Positions 29,188-41,767 of a stretch of DNA of 64,000 nt are shown piece by piece. Position numbers and translations under genes: made by a program. The first letter of the stretch is position 1; each line of letters begins with the position of its first letter. This stretch comes from Lentibacillus salicampi. Its GTDB lineage: Bacteria > Bacillota > Bacilli > Bacillales > Amphibacillaceae. The stretch spans positions 1 to 64,000 of the forward strand of contig NZ_SRHY01000012.1 in assembly GCF_004565465.1 (NCBI RefSeq). Direction: 5' to 3'. Below the pieces are notes generated by a model. That model was given only the letters and a program-made list of their open reading frames with translations. It was not told the DNA's origin and ran no database searches.

Positions 29188-30567
29188 TTATTTCTTTTTT
29201 TGATTTTTGATTCGTGATGCGTAGCCTTCTTTATTCGTTTGTCTGGCACGGGCGATCGATAATGCGTCATCAGGTACATTGTTCGTAACGGTGGAACCTG
29301 CAGCCACATAAGATCCTTGCCCAACTGTTACTGGTGCGATTAAATTGGAATTACAGCCGATAAAAGCATCGTCTTCAATCGTTGTCAGATACTTATTCTT
29401 CCCGTCATAATTAACGGTAATCGTGCCACAGCCGATATTAACATTGTTCCCCACATCCGCATCGCCGATATAACTCAAGTGTGAGACTTTACTTTTATCA
29501 CCTATAGACGACTTTTTCACTTCAACAAAATTACCGATCTTTGCTTCGTTACCGATAGTTGCTTCCGGCCGAATGTGGGCATAAGGGCCGACCTGCACCC
29601 GGTCGCCTATATGGCTGTCTTTGGCAACACTTTGTTTAATAACCGACGCCTGTCCGACATAGCAATGATCTATTTCTGTATGGGGGCCGATTTCAGCATC
29701 TGTTTTGATGGTTGTTTTTCCTTTAATGACTGAACCCGGGTGGATGACAACATCCTGCTCAATCATAACATCCGGACTGATGTATGTGTTGTCCGGATCT
29801 ATCAGGGTTACGCCATTCCGCATATGCTGCTCATTAAGGCGATTTTTCAGTGTCTTCTCAGCACGAGCCAGCGCCACCCGGTCATTGATGCCCATCGTTT
29901 CTTCAAAATCAGAAGTTTGAAAAGCACTTACTTTCGCATCCCAGCTTTGCAGAATTTCGATAACGTCCGGCAAATAGTACTCGCCCTGTGCATTATCATT
30001 CGATACGTGATGCAATGCATCGAACAGCGCTTTATTATCAAAACAGTAGGTGCCTGTATTGATTTCATCCACTTGAAGCTCTGCACTGGCCGCATCTTTG
30101 TGTTCAACAATGCGTTCCACTTCATTCCGATTATTACGAATGACCCTGCCATAGCCTGTAGGGTTCGGAGCCTTTGCGGTTAATACGGTTGCCTTGGCAC
30201 CTTCCTGTTCATGATGGTCAAAAAGTTGCTGGTATGTTTCATTTGTAATTAATGGGGTATCTCCACAAACGACTATTGTCGTTCCATCCTTATTTTTTAG
30301 TAAATCCTCTGCCTGTAAGACGGCATGGCCTGTCCCTAATTGTTCCTCCTGCAGAACCATTTGGCTGTCATCACCAATATGTTCAGCGACTTGTTCGGCA
30401 CCGTGGCCGACGATTGTAATCATTTTATCAAGACTTACCGGGTTTAATTGTTCGATTACATGCTGTACCATCGGACGGCCCATAACTGGATGAAGCACTT
30501 TATATAGAGCCGACTTCATGCGGGTACCCTCTCCTGCAGCAAGAATCACAGCATAACGTTTTGCCAT
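29188..30567 (-). CDS. glmU: bifunctional GlmU: glucosamine-1-phosphate acetyltransferase / GlcNAc-1-P uridyltransferase
   Basis: Makes UDP-GlcNAc for peptidoglycan and teichoic acid. An N-terminal pyrophosphorylase domain (about 1-230, [11 protein letters not shown]) is followed by the left-handed beta-helix of hexapeptide repeats (about 250-445). Length is 459 aa. The frame opens at 30594; GGAGG 7 nt before the ATG at 30567 sets the start. It is separated from spoVG by a repeat copy and two terminators, so it needs its own promoter, not identified. Confidence 0.97.
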   Translation of the reverse strand: MAKRYAVILAAGEGTRMKSALYKVLHPVMGRPMVQHVIEQLNPVSLDKMITIVGHGAEQVAEHIGDDSQMVLQEEQLGTGHAVLQAEDLLKNKDGTTIVVCGDTPLITNETYQQLFDHHEQEGAKATVLTAKAPNPTGYGRVIRNNRNEVERIVEHKDAASAELQVDEINTGTYCFDNKALFDALHHVSNDNAQGEYYLPDVIEILQSWDAKVSAFQTSDFEETMGINDRVALARAEKTLKNRLNEQHMRNGVTLIDPDNTYISPDVMIEQDVVIHPGSVIKGKTTIKTDAEIGPHTEIDHCYVGQASVIKQSVAKDSHIGDRVQVGPYAHIRPEATIGNEAKIGNFVEVKKSSIGDKSKVSHLSYIGDADVGNNVNIGCGTITVNYDGKNKYLTTIEDDAFIGCNSNLIAPVTVGQGSYVAAGSTVTNNVPDDALSIARARQTNKEGYASRIKNQKKK

Positions 30568-30730
30568 GAGGAATCCTCCATTCCATTTATCCAATATGAA
30601 TATATCTTAAAAATACGTTAATTTCAACAGATAAAGGCTTGAAGATGGCAAAGAAAATGATACCAGAAATATAGTGAATGATGTAAACAGAGCACTCTGC
30701 AACTGACCAAATCATGCAAACAAAATTAAA

Positions 30731-30772
30731 AAACAACGCCTTCACTCGTTCTTTCGTGATGGCGTCGTTTTT
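30731..30772. terminator. bidirectional terminator-like hairpin between glmU and spoVG
   Basis: AACAACGCCTTCACTCG pairs imperfectly with CGTGATGGCGTCGTT, with T-rich tracts on both strands. Repeat copy B lies between it and the spoVG terminator. Confidence 0.65.
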
Positions 30773-30797
30773 ATGATAAGGTCATCCATAACTTATA

Positions 30798-30982
30798 TAA
30801 GATAAGCGCAAGCGCCTTGTTCACCCCCGAAAAGCTTAAGCAAGAATTTGTAGTGGCGGGTTTTGCCACGTAAAATTATTGCTTAAGACCTCGAGGGGGT
30901 AGGCGCTGGAGCTGGACATGGCTATTGCTGACAAAGAGCTTGATATAGCCGAAAATTTTATACTTCCTTATCTTTCAAAAAA
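30798..30982 (+). repeat. dispersed repeat, copy B
   Basis: A 185-bp copy starting TAAGATAAGCGC. Internal pairing is well kept: GCGCC / GGCGC, CCCCC / GGGGG, CTTAAGCAA / TTGCTTAAG, and the GTGGC-GGGTTTT-GCCAC hairpin. It ends CTTATCTTTCAAAAAA at the T-tract of the spoVG terminator. Confidence 0.9.
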
Positions 30983-31013
30983 GAAGGGCTAACCTGCCCG
31001 CAGATCAGACCCT
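30977..31013 (-). terminator. terminator after spoVG
   Basis: The minus strand has GGGTCTGA / TTAGCCC as an imperfect stem followed by TTCTTTTTT, 16 bp past the spoVG stop. Confidence 0.6.
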
Positions 31014-31028
31014 CTGTTGATGATTAAT

Positions 31029-31319
31029 TTAGGATGCCCCGGCTTCCTCGTATTTTTCCGCTCCGTCTCCGGCACGTCGATATTCTTCCAGCACTGCATC
31101 CTGTATCTTACCGCGAGTGTTCGAATTGATCGGATGGGCAATATCCCTGAACTCACCATCTGGTGTGCGTTTGGAAGGCATCGCCACAAACAACCCGTTA
31201 TTGCCGTCAATCACGCGGATATCGTGGACGACAAACTCCTCATCCATGGTAATTGATGCAATGGCTCGCATTCTCCCCTCTGTGTTCACGCGGCGTAATC
31301 TAACGTCAGTCACTTCCAT
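31029..31319 (-). CDS. spoVG: RNA/DNA-binding regulator SpoVG
   Basis: A 96-aa protein with the family core starting [11 protein letters not shown] and [15 protein letters not shown], and the conserved block [19 protein letters not shown]. It affects septation in sporulation and binds nucleic acid in other Firmicutes. It has a sigma-H-type promoter. yabJ, which sits between purR and spoVG in B. subtilis, is missing. Confidence 0.97.
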   Translation of the reverse strand: MEVTDVRLRRVNTEGRMRAIASITMDEEFVVHDIRVIDGNNGLFVAMPSKRTPDGEFRDIAHPINSNTRGKIQDAVLEEYRRAGDGAEKYEEAGAS

Positions 31320-31359
31320 GATGTTTCACCACCTTTTCCCTTTTGAACTTATTACCATA

Positions 31360-31386
31360 CTTCAACAAAACCATAAGAAATCCTGC
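31360..31386 (-). promoter_or_regulatory. sigma-H promoter of spoVG
   Basis: The minus strand has GCAGGATTT (386-378), a full match to RnAGGAwww, an 11-bp spacer and GTTGAAG (366-360), close to RnnGAAT. It ends 41 bp before the spoVG start. Confidence 0.7.
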
Positions 31387-31448
31387 CTATTTCCCAAAAA
31401 AGTTTTAGAAAATATTGCCTTCTTTGGTAAAGGGGTCAGAATGGCGAT

Positions 31449-32264
31449 TCAATTCCAGGAAAAATTTCCGTGATGCACTTCAATGGTATTTTGCTTGATG
31501 TCCACATTCGTAATTTTCACCAGAGATGTATAATGCTCAACCACCCGCTCATCTTCTTCATCATCTGCTTCCGCCAGTACACCGATAGCTTTGAGGTTGG
31601 CGTTAAACTCGCCCAATAAACTGATCATGCCGTTAATCGTTCCGCCCGCTTTCATAAAGTCATCAATGATACAAACATTCGCATGATCATTTAAGCTTCG
31701 TTTCGGCAAAACCATTGTCTGGATCTTTCGTGATGACCCGGAAACATAATTGATACTGACAGAGGAGCCCTCGGTCACTTTCGGATCACGCCTGACGATA
31801 ACAACCGGTACATTCAGAACTGCCGCCGTTGCATAAGCAAGCGGGATACCTTTTGTGGCAACAGTCATCACCACATCAATTTTCAAACCGGAAAAGGCAG
31901 AGGCTAATACACGGCCTATTTGGTTCACCATTTTGGGATCACCTAAAATATCACTCATATACAAGTAACCGCCCGGAAGAATACGACTAGGGTCCTCCAA
32001 TGTGTGACAAAGTCCATCGATAAACCGGTTGCCTTTTTCCCGCGAAAACTCGGGTATGAAGCTGACACCCCCTGACGCCCCTGGAATTGTTTGTAACCGG
32101 CCAACGTCTTCTTCTTTCATGACACGGTCCACAATCGACAGATCTTCACTGATGGAAGACTTCGCTGCATCATATTTATCGCTGAAATAAGGCAGTGAGA
32201 TATGCTCATTAGGATTTTCCAAAAAGTAATTCATTAAGGATACTAAGCGATCACTTCGTTTCAT
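31449..32264 (-). CDS. purR: purine operon repressor PurR
   Basis: A PRPP-responsive repressor of purine genes. Residues 1-75 form a winged helix (RSDRLVSLMNYFLENPNEHI), followed by a type I PRTase fold with the PRPP motif CIIDDFMKAGGTINGM. Length of 271 aa is close to B. subtilis PurR (285). It follows ispE and is preceded by a promoter with a PurBox-like site. Confidence 0.96.
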   Translation of the reverse strand: MKRSDRLVSLMNYFLENPNEHISLPYFSDKYDAAKSSISEDLSIVDRVMKEEDVGRLQTIPGASGGVSFIPEFSREKGNRFIDGLCHTLEDPSRILPGGYLYMSDILGDPKMVNQIGRVLASAFSGLKIDVVMTVATKGIPLAYATAAVLNVPVVIVRRDPKVTEGSSVSINYVSGSSRKIQTMVLPKRSLNDHANVCIIDDFMKAGGTINGMISLLGEFNANLKAIGVLAEADDEEDERVVEHYTSLVKITNVDIKQNTIEVHHGNFSWN

Positions 32265-32282
32265 TTGGCCACCTCTCGTTTT

Positions 32283-32308
32283 ATATCCGAATGTTTTAGC
32301 TAATTATA
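32283..32308 (-). promoter_or_regulatory. purR -10 element and PurBox-like site
   Basis: The minus strand has TATAAT (32308-32303; TTGGTT 18 bp upstream) and then AACATTCGGATAT (32295-32283), 11 of 13 matches to the inverted PurBox. This would allow autoregulation, as in B. subtilis. The second box of a pair is not clear. Confidence 0.45.
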
Positions 32309-32336
32309 TCATTAACGTATGTATTTAACCAAATCT

Positions 32337-33194
32337 TCAGCGGCGATCAAGCAGCCGGACGACGTAAACCTCATCACAAAATCCTCTCAATCCATTATAA
32401 ATACGCCTGGCTTTGCTGAAATGGCTGGTGAGACCCACAACCGTCGGGCCACTGCCGCTCATAACGGCACCATCTGCACCCGTCTGAAGCATCTTGTCCT
32501 TGATGCGCCGGACGTCCGGATATAATGAGAATGTGACACTTTCCAAGGCATTGCCGATATAATGGCACAGCCTTCCAAAATCCTTTTCTTCCAAAGAACG
32601 CATGACCTTATCTGTTTGCGGGTGGTGCAGTGTGTCCATGGTGACTTTTGGGAAAATATGTCTGGTGGAAATCCCAATATTCGGTTTTGCCAGCACAACA
32701 TAGCAGGAGGGGGGTGAAGCAAGGGTATGGATCTTCTCGCCATGGCCTGTCCCAAGTGCGGTACAACCATGAATACAGAAAGGGACATCAGATCCAAGTG
32801 TTGCACCCAGCTCAACCAATTCATCCAGTGAAGCGCCAACCGACCACATCCGGTTAAGACCGCGCAGCACAGCAGCTGCGTCACTGCTTCCACCGCCAAG
32901 CCCGGCGGATACAGGGATGTTTTTTTGAATAGCAATGTGGACACCATGATGCAATTGATATTTATTTTTAAAAAGAAGCGCAGCCTTATAGGCGATGTTT
33001 CGTTCGTCATTGGGAACGTACTGGCTGTCAGTAGAAACATCAATAATATCCGTATCAATGGTGTTTAATTCAATACGATCAGCCAGATCAACCGTCGTCA
33101 TAATCATCTCAACTTCATGAAATCCATCCTCACGTTTTCCAAGGACATCAAGTGATAAATTAATTTTAGCCGGCGCCCGTTCAAATAAAACCAT
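32337..33194 (-). CDS. ispE: 4-diphosphocytidyl-2-C-methyl-D-erythritol kinase
   Basis: A GHMP kinase of the MEP isoprenoid pathway. The substrate region [22 protein letters not shown] is at the N-terminus and the ATP loop [17 protein letters not shown] near residue 95. Length is 285 aa. The frame is open to 33281, but GGTGG is 5 nt before the ATG at 33194, which also matches the family N-terminus. It lies between sspF and purR as in B. subtilis. Confidence 0.95.
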   Translation of the reverse strand: MVLFERAPAKINLSLDVLGKREDGFHEVEMIMTTVDLADRIELNTIDTDIIDVSTDSQYVPNDERNIAYKAALLFKNKYQLHHGVHIAIQKNIPVSAGLGGGSSDAAAVLRGLNRMWSVGASLDELVELGATLGSDVPFCIHGCTALGTGHGEKIHTLASPPSCYVVLAKPNIGISTRHIFPKVTMDTLHHPQTDKVMRSLEEKDFGRLCHYIGNALESVTFSLYPDVRRIKDKMLQTGADGAVMSGSGPTVVGLTSHFSKARRIYNGLRGFCDEVYVVRLLDRR

Positions 33195-33337
33195 CTCTAC
33201 CACCCACTCTTTACGAAGACTTGGCTTTTTCGCAGGAGTTAACATACTTTCCGAATGAAAAACTACAGCAAATTGTATCACATTCAGGTAGCAGTGGCGA
33301 CCTTTAGCTGGTCAGCCCGGTAAGCCGCTTTTAAAAT

Positions 33338-33526
33338 TAAGAAAAGCGCGGGGCGCCTTGTTCATCCCCGAAAAGCTTTAGCATGCATTTGTCGTAGCGG
33401 GTTTTGCCACGTAAAATGATTGCTTAAGACCTCGAGGGAGGGAAGGCGCTGGAGCTGGATATGGCTATTGCTGACAAAGAGCTTCATATAGCTAAAATTT
33501 TATACTTTCATTTTCTTTAAATAAAA
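33338..33526 (+). repeat. dispersed repeat, copy C
   Basis: A 189-bp copy starting TAAGAAAAGCGCGG. It is more diverged than the others: the terminal hairpin stem is GTAGC / GCCAC (one mismatch) and the last bases read TTCTTTAAATAAAAA. It ends at the T-tract of the sspF terminator. Confidence 0.88.
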
Positions 33527-33552
33527 AGGCAAACCCCCTCAAGGGTCTGCCT
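33523..33552 (-). terminator. intrinsic terminator after sspF
   Basis: The minus strand has AGGCAGACCC / GGGTTTGCCT followed by TTTTT. Confidence 0.8.
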
Positions 33553-33554
33553 CA

Positions 33555-33722
33555 CTATTTCATGTTTTGCTCGGCCATTTCAATAGCACGTTTCACCATA
33601 TTTCCGGCATCCTTTGCTCTGATGCCGCCCCAGCCTTCTTTCTGAACGGTGTCGTAAAAGCCTAACTCTTTTGCGATTTCTTCTTTCAGCTGATCTGACA
33701 TTGCTCCGCCGCGTTTGGCCAC
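33555..33722 (-). CDS. sspF: small acid-soluble spore protein, alpha/beta-type-like SspF
   Basis: A short gene of 55 aa. The protein contains [39 protein letters not shown] and ends QNMK, nearly the same as B. subtilis SspF. It binds spore DNA or related targets in the forespore. An ATG at 33731 sits directly on the Shine-Dalgarno; the GTG at 33722 has GGAAAGGGG at 9-nt spacing and gives [10 protein letters not shown], so GTG is preferred. Position between ispE and veg matches B. subtilis. No clear sigma-G promoter was found. Confidence 0.9.
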   Translation of the reverse strand: MAKRGGAMSDQLKEEIAKELGFYDTVQKEGWGGIRAKDAGNMVKRAIEMAEQNMK

Positions 33723-33894
33723 GAAGAACATCCCCTTTCCATAAAGAGTGCTTACGACACCATATAGTTTATGGAAACTGCAGAAAGAAACACCCGTTAG
33801 ATGTATGCAAAAATGGAAAAATATTGCGTTAACCTTTGATCCAAAAACCTTGCATATTTACTGCGCTAATATCGAAAACTTAAAACAACCAAAT

Positions 33895-33922
33895 AAAAAG
33901 CAGTAAACCCGGGTTCACTGCT
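33895..33922 (-). terminator. intrinsic terminator overlapping the veg stop codon
   Basis: AGCAGTGAACCC / GGGTTTACTGCT, a 12-bp stem with almost no loop, followed on the minus strand by TTTTTATTT. The veg TGA lies inside the stem. Confidence 0.75.
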
Positions 33923-34175
33923 CTGCAATCATCGCTTGTTCATCCTGAAAACTTAATTCCACTGTTTCGGTCAACACGTCGGCATAGCTGTATGAAACAC
34001 GTTCGAATGCATTCTCGTCCTGATCCAATTCAACAATAAAGACGGATGGATACGTTTCCGCCAATATGCCGCATCGTACAATTGTTTTTCGCCTGCCACC
34101 GTTGGCTTTTAAGCGTAAACGTTTTCCAACATGGCATTCAAGACCTTGCTTAATTTCGACTAATGTTTTTGCCAC
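33915..34175 (-). CDS. veg: Veg protein
   Basis: An 86-aa Veg-family protein, with [20 protein letters not shown] and [20 protein letters not shown]. In B. subtilis Veg is abundant and affects biofilm matrix genes via SinR. It starts with GTG after AGGTGGAG. Two strong promoters lie upstream, in keeping with the very strong B. subtilis veg promoter. Confidence 0.95.
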   Translation of the reverse strand: MAKTLVEIKQGLECHVGKRLRLKANGGRRKTIVRCGILAETYPSVFIVELDQDENAFERVSYSYADVLTETVELSFQDEQAMIAEQ

Positions 34176-34199
34176 TATACTCCACCTCGCTCATAGACA

Positions 34200-34228
34200 A
34201 TAATAGCACATGCTCGTATAATAGTCAA
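34200..34228 (-). promoter_or_regulatory. veg promoter, proximal
   Basis: The minus strand has TTGACT (228-223), a 17-bp spacer and TATTAT (205-200), 25 bp before the start codon. Confidence 0.65.
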
Positions 34229-34240
34229 ATAAAGCATTAT

Positions 34241-34270
34241 ATTATAACAGCATTGCTTTTTCGATGTCAA
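34241..34270 (-). promoter_or_regulatory. veg promoter, distal
   Basis: The minus strand has consensus TTGACA (270-265), an 18-bp spacer and consensus TATAAT (246-241). Confidence 0.8.
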
Positions 34271-34361
34271 CTGGAAAAATCGTCTTTCTATCTTTATTAT
34301 GACAAAAACTTTACAAATTATGTATGAAACAGTGAAAGGATGCCGAATAGTCGGTTCAGAA

Positions 34362-34394
34362 GTAAAAGGAACCGGCTTGACACCGATTCCTTCT
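34362..34394 (-). terminator. intrinsic terminator after yabG
   Basis: The minus strand has AAGGAATCGG / CCGGTTCCTT followed by TTAC; the T-tract is short. Confidence 0.65.
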
Positions 34395-34427
34395 TTATGG
34401 CGCTCCATTGATATTCACATCGCTCTT

Positions 34428-35294
34428 TTAGTTGTCTTCTTCAGCCACATAAGGCATTCCTGTCCGTAAAAGCCCCCTTGTTTCCACGCCACCCATTCCT
34501 TTTTCACCGGTTAATGTATTGCGCAGTGCGTCCCATACTCCCACTTTTTCCATAAACGGTGTATAAGCGATTTTTGCTGCAATATAAACCGGATCCAATG
34601 CATGAATGTTAATACGGGATGGAGCGCTTGCAAAATTCGCTCCAGCCCGGATAAGTGATTCAAAATGCGATTGGCAGGCACCTGCAAAAATCACCAAATC
34701 ATCCAGCCGCGGATGTTTTTGCCTGATCACCTCGACAGTTTCGGCAAAATATTTGGAATGACGATAAGCGCGAAGATCGTTTTTTAACGATTTATTCCCG
34801 GAAAACGCATCATGACCCGTAATGACGATAATGTTAGGTCGAATATCGTCCACAAGTGAGCCAATTTCATACGGCATTTCCTTTTCATGGACATAGACAC
34901 CATGGACCTCAAGACCTACCCTGTTATATAATTCAGTACATTTCCTGAGATATGTCCGGTCACCATCCACATGCAGAACCTTTGTGGGCAGTTGAAAAAA
35001 CCCGGATGAATGCTGATAACCATCCCCTGATTGATACGCACGCTTATCCTTCATTAGCTGGTAATCTTGCCGAAACAGCCGATAGGAGAATTCCTCCTGC
35101 TCCTTCGTTTTCTGCTTCAGTCTCTTTAAATCCCGCTCCCCGATACGCACCAAATCATCCAGGGGAGCGTCTGCTGCAAGACGCATATCTTCCCCATGCA
35201 ATATAGCCGTATTGCCAGTAACTGAGGCGATACGGAATAATAAATCATGCTTATGTGATTTCCGTGTGACGCGTTCACCTGCTGAAAAACTCAT
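34428..35294 (-). CDS. yabG: sporulation-specific cysteine protease YabG
   Basis: A peptidase family C57 protein of 288 aa that processes coat proteins such as SpoIVA and SafA. VITGHDAFSG carries the probable catalytic His and FAGACQSHFES the Cys; SAPSRINIHALDPVYIAAKIA is the conserved C-terminal block. The SH3-like N-terminus starts SAGERVTRKSHKHD. A sigma-K promoter lies upstream, matching mother-cell expression. Confidence 0.94.
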   Translation of the reverse strand: MSFSAGERVTRKSHKHDLLFRIASVTGNTAILHGEDMRLAADAPLDDLVRIGERDLKRLKQKTKEQEEFSYRLFRQDYQLMKDKRAYQSGDGYQHSSGFFQLPTKVLHVDGDRTYLRKCTELYNRVGLEVHGVYVHEKEMPYEIGSLVDDIRPNIIVITGHDAFSGNKSLKNDLRAYRHSKYFAETVEVIRQKHPRLDDLVIFAGACQSHFESLIRAGANFASAPSRINIHALDPVYIAAKIAYTPFMEKVGVWDALRNTLTGEKGMGGVETRGLLRTGMPYVAEEDN

Positions 35295-35338
35295 AAATCC
35301 ACCCCATAGCCTCTGATCCGGATGAAAGTCTCTACCTG

Positions 35339-35367
35339 TAGACTATGACGTTAAGGGCTTCCTTGTG
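35339..35367 (-). promoter_or_regulatory. sigma-K promoter of yabG
   Basis: The minus strand has CACA (367-364), a 16-bp spacer and CATAGTCTA (347-339), a full match to CATAnnnTA, 45 bp before the yabG start. Confidence 0.65.
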
Positions 35368-35416
35368 TCTGTTCCTATAACAGGGACAGAGACGGCTACA
35401 CGAAACATATAAAGTT

Positions 35417-35525
35417 TTCAGCACAACTATAAAAAGCTGGGGACGCCCGCTGGAGTCTACGTATATTTCCTCCGCTGAAACAATTCACTGTTCGGCTTTT
35501 GTGCTGAATTTTTTGTCCCAGCCTC
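35417..35525. repeat. inverted-repeat element directly after ksgA
   Basis: A perfect 10-bp inverted repeat, TTCAGCACAA (35417-35426) and TTGTGCTGAA (35499-35508), encloses 72 bp. The minus strand next to the ksgA stop reads AGAGGCTGGGACAAAA, then GGAAATATACGTAGACTCC inside the repeat. This resembles a dispersed element common in Bacillaceae and staphylococcal genomes, by memory. Only one copy is in this window. Confidence 0.65.
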
Positions 35526-36972
<1,447 letters not shown>

Positions 36973-37130
36973 GTGTATTCCTCTTCTCATAAAGTGAAAC
37001 TTCATTCTGCGAGACGTCCTATCGCAACGCCCTTGTTGCCAACTTGTGTCAGGAAGGACAGAACCGGCATTGGGCGGACAGATATCTTGCGCTTTTTGCC
37101 GGATTACTGTCCATTATGTGCGGGATACAG

Positions 37131-37166
37131 TAATGCTCCTGCCACAATTGTTTGACAGGAGCATTA
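37131..37166. repeat. hairpin between yabE-like gene and rnmV
   Basis: ATGCTCCTG / CAGGAGCAT forms a perfect 9-bp stem. T-tracts are poor, so termination is possible but unproven. Confidence 0.45.
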
Positions 37167-37181
37167 TATCACATTCATATC

Positions 37182-38435
37182 TTAATCAAGAACTTTGACT
37201 TTAACAGTTTTTCGCCCAAAACTGTTCGCTTTACCATTCGATGAAAAATGCAAGTCGATCCGGTTACCTTTAATATGGCCGCCTGTATCGCCGGCAATCG
37301 CGTTCCCATAGCCTTCAACCCAGACTTTGGAACCTAAAGGGATAACGTTCGGATCAACGGAAACGACCTTAGGATTTTCTCTTAAATTGATGCCTGTAGC
37401 GGTGTAGCCACTGCCGTTGCAGCCCAGGCAATCGACTGTATACGCGCTCGCGTTCATGTGCATCACTTTGCCGCCACTTTGGTTATTGCTGCCATTATCA
37501 TCGTGATTCGTTTTATGATTACTTTTATGATTGCTGCTTTCTGTTGACAGTGTTGTCAGGTTCTGTTCCGGTTTCTTTGTGCCAAGTGCGACAACTCGAT
37601 TCTGGCTTTCCTTTTTGACTTGCCTATCAATCGTCTTCCGGTTGACTTCCTCACCATTTTCTTTTGTTATTTCAACCGTTTTTTCAAGGAGACCTTTCTT
37701 GCCTTCAGAAATAACCTTTTCTTTCCCATCTGCCAGGTTTTTGTCCTTGCGTTGTTCCGTTTCAAATTCAATCGGTTCTTCCACTGTTTTTGTCGCTTTT
37801 TCCACGCGCGTGATGTTGATCTCGTCGCCTTTTTCAACCGTCTTTTCAAGATCAGGCTTTACTTCATCCAACTTTTTATTAACTGAGATATCGTTAGCGT
37901 CTAATATTTCCTCGACTTTTTCGCCTGTCGTTGGTTTGATATCGACTTCTTCACCGGCGTCATAAAGCGTCACTTCAAATGCCTTATTAACGGAATAGAC
38001 CATCTCATCGGTTATTTCATCATTTTTGGAATGAGATGTGTCATCATGTTTCCTGACAGCTATGTCTTTTTCTTCAAGAAATTCACTGATTTTGTCAGCT
38101 GTTGTGTAATAAACTTTTTCGCTGCCATCAATCTTAACGGTCAATTTGTTGGCTGCTTCGTATGTAATCGTCATGCCATCTTTAATAGCTTCATCTATGT
38201 TATGGGATAGTTTGTCATGTTTGTCGTACGAAATGCCTGCCTCATCAAGTAATTCGTGTACGGTATTAGCACCTGTTGTTATGGTTTGCTTTTCCCCGTC
38301 TTCAACGACGGTCACCTCTGCTTTGGCTGTTTCAACAATGATAAACCCTGAAAAAGCAATGAGTGCCAAAAGCCCGGCCCCGGATAGAATCCATTGCCAG
38401 GTTGATCTCGGCAAAAGTCCAGAAAAAATTTTCAT
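37182..38435 (-). CDS. yabE: cell-wall protein with DUF348 repeats, G5 and 3D domains (YabE-like)
   Basis: A 417-aa exported protein. One N-terminal membrane segment (about 14-37) is followed by three DUF348 repeats (about 40-200), a G5 domain (about 205-285), a low-complexity linker rich in S, N, H and K, and a C-terminal 3D domain with the aspartates of GDTGGHIKGNRIDLHF. Resembles YabE and the Sps/Rpf-like wall hydrolases; the 3D domain is the catalytic part in MltA/YuiC-type enzymes. Muralytic activity is inferred. Confidence 0.88.
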   Translation of the reverse strand: MKIFSGLLPRSTWQWILSGAGLLALIAFSGFIIVETAKAEVTVVEDGEKQTITTGANTVHELLDEAGISYDKHDKLSHNIDEAIKDGMTITYEAANKLTVKIDGSEKVYYTTADKISEFLEEKDIAVRKHDDTSHSKNDEITDEMVYSVNKAFEVTLYDAGEEVDIKPTTGEKVEEILDANDISVNKKLDEVKPDLEKTVEKGDEINITRVEKATKTVEEPIEFETEQRKDKNLADGKEKVISEGKKGLLEKTVEITKENGEEVNRKTIDRQVKKESQNRVVALGTKKPEQNLTTLSTESSNHKSNHKTNHDDNGSNNQSGGKVMHMNASAYTVDCLGCNGSGYTATGINLRENPKVVSVDPNVIPLGSKVWVEGYGNAIAGDTGGHIKGNRIDLHFSSNGKANSFGRKTVKVKVLD

Positions 38436-38591
38436 TTTATTTTGCCTCCTTCCATCGCGATTTTGATTATATAGACAGTACTATGCAATTACAACGAAAT
38501 TTCGTTTACGGTTCGTTTACAATTGAATTTCATAACGTTACCATTGTATAACAACGCCCCCATAACCCTGATATGAGCACATTTTGACAAT

Positions 38592-38620
38592 AAAAAAAGG
38601 CCAGCATCTGTGTCTGACCT
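38592..38620 (-). terminator. intrinsic terminator after tatD
   Basis: The minus strand has GGTCAG / CTGGCC followed by seven T residues. Confidence 0.8.
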
Positions 38621-38673
38621 CACCAACGTATCCTTACTTCTTGCGTCATATTACAATGAAATGACGACATATT

Positions 38674-39450
38674 TCATGACTTTTTTTCGATATTAAAAAA
38701 TTCAAGGGCGTTTTTTGTTGTTACGTCACTAAGTTCCCCGAATGGCATCTCCCGCAGTTCGGCAATTTTCTCAGCCACTAATTTGACGTATGCCGGTTCA
38801 TTGCGTTTCCCCCGATTTGGATGGGGAGCTAGAAACGGGGCGTCCGTTTCAACGAGCAGACGGTCAAGCGGGACTTCGACAGCCACATCTTTCGGCAGTG
38901 TGGCATTTTTGAACGTCACCGGGCCGCCAAGTGAAATGTAAAAATTCATATCCAGAAAACGTTGTACATACTCAGCTGAATCATTATAGCAGTGCATAAT
39001 ACCGCCGATCTCACTTGCTTTTTCCTCCTGCAGAAGTTCCATAATATCTTCTGTCGCTTCCCGGTTATGGATGATAATCGGCATATTTACTTTTTTGGCC
39101 AAGGCTATCTGCTTACGGAAGACGTCTTTCTGAACATCTCTCGGTGACTTATCCCAATGATAGTCAAGCCCCATTTCACCGATTGCCACCACTTTAGGAT
39201 GGCCTGAGAGTTCTTCAATCCAATCAAGGTCTTCATCGGTCATATCCACCGCATCAACCGGGTGCCAGCCAACAGCCGCATAAATCGTGTCATGTTGTTC
39301 CGCAATTTCAATTGCCAGTGGAATTGTCTGACGGTCAAACCCGACGACAACCATATAGTTCACCCCGGCGTCAAATGCACGCTGGATGGTTTCTTCCCGA
39401 TCTTCAAAAAACTGGTCCGCATTCAAATGGACATGTGTATCAAATAACAT
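38674..39450 (-). CDS. tatD: TatD-family metal-dependent deoxyribonuclease
   Basis: An amidohydrolase-fold 3'-5' nuclease of 258 aa. Metal ligands lie in LFDTHVHLN, AIGEMGLDYHW, IIIHNREA and VETDAPFLAP. YabD in B. subtilis; it follows metG, as there. Biological substrate unsettled. Confidence 0.94.
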   Translation of the reverse strand: MLFDTHVHLNADQFFEDREETIQRAFDAGVNYMVVVGFDRQTIPLAIEIAEQHDTIYAAVGWHPVDAVDMTDEDLDWIEELSGHPKVVAIGEMGLDYHWDKSPRDVQKDVFRKQIALAKKVNMPIIIHNREATEDIMELLQEEKASEIGGIMHCYNDSAEYVQRFLDMNFYISLGGPVTFKNATLPKDVAVEVPLDRLLVETDAPFLAPHPNRGKRNEPAYVKLVAEKIAELREMPFGELSDVTTKNALEFFNIEKKS

Positions 39451-39472
39451 AGCAACACTCCTTCGTCACAGG

Positions 39473-39503
39473 AAAAGGTCAAACCCATTTGGGCTGACCT
39501 TTT
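39473..39503 (-). terminator. intrinsic terminator after metG
   Basis: AAAAGGTCA / TGACCTTTT with inner CCCA / TGGG; symmetrical, with T residues on both strands. Confidence 0.75.
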
Positions 39504-39516
39504 CCCCGCTTTTATA

Positions 39517-41547
<2,031 letters not shown>

Positions 41548-41654
41548 TCAAACGATCAGTGGTTTTCCCAGTGAACGTTATTTTAACAGAAAAAACAAGG
41601 ATTGTTTAGTTAATTTAATTTTCATATTTATTTTTATCTTATGCCGGTTTTATA

Positions 41655-41683
41655 TTGACACTAATTATAATGGCTGGTACTAT
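41655..41683 (+). promoter_or_regulatory. sigma-A promoter of abrB
   Basis: Consensus TTGACA (41655-41660), a 17-bp spacer and TACTAT (41678-41683), 85 bp before the start. Confidence 0.8.
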
Positions 41684-41697
41684 ATTCCATAAGCAAG

Positions 41698-41714
41698 TGT
41701 CGAAACATGCCGAA
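41698..41714 (+). promoter_or_regulatory. tandem Spo0A boxes in the abrB leader
   Basis: TGTCGAA (41698-41704), a perfect 0A box, and TGCCGAA (41708-41714), one mismatch, are one helical turn apart just downstream of the promoter. B. subtilis Spo0A~P represses abrB from downstream 0A boxes. Confidence 0.75.
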
Positions 41715-41767
41715 AAATTTTAGAACAACGGCATTATAAAAAACAAACCATTAGTTAGAGGGGAGAA

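Noticed and set aside
33732..33894. Sigma-G promoter for sspF
   Set aside because: TGCATA and CATAAAC occur but not at workable spacing.
34175..34408. 77-aa minus-strand open frame upstream of veg
   Set aside because: It covers both veg promoters and has no start signal; composition is that of an AT-rich promoter region.
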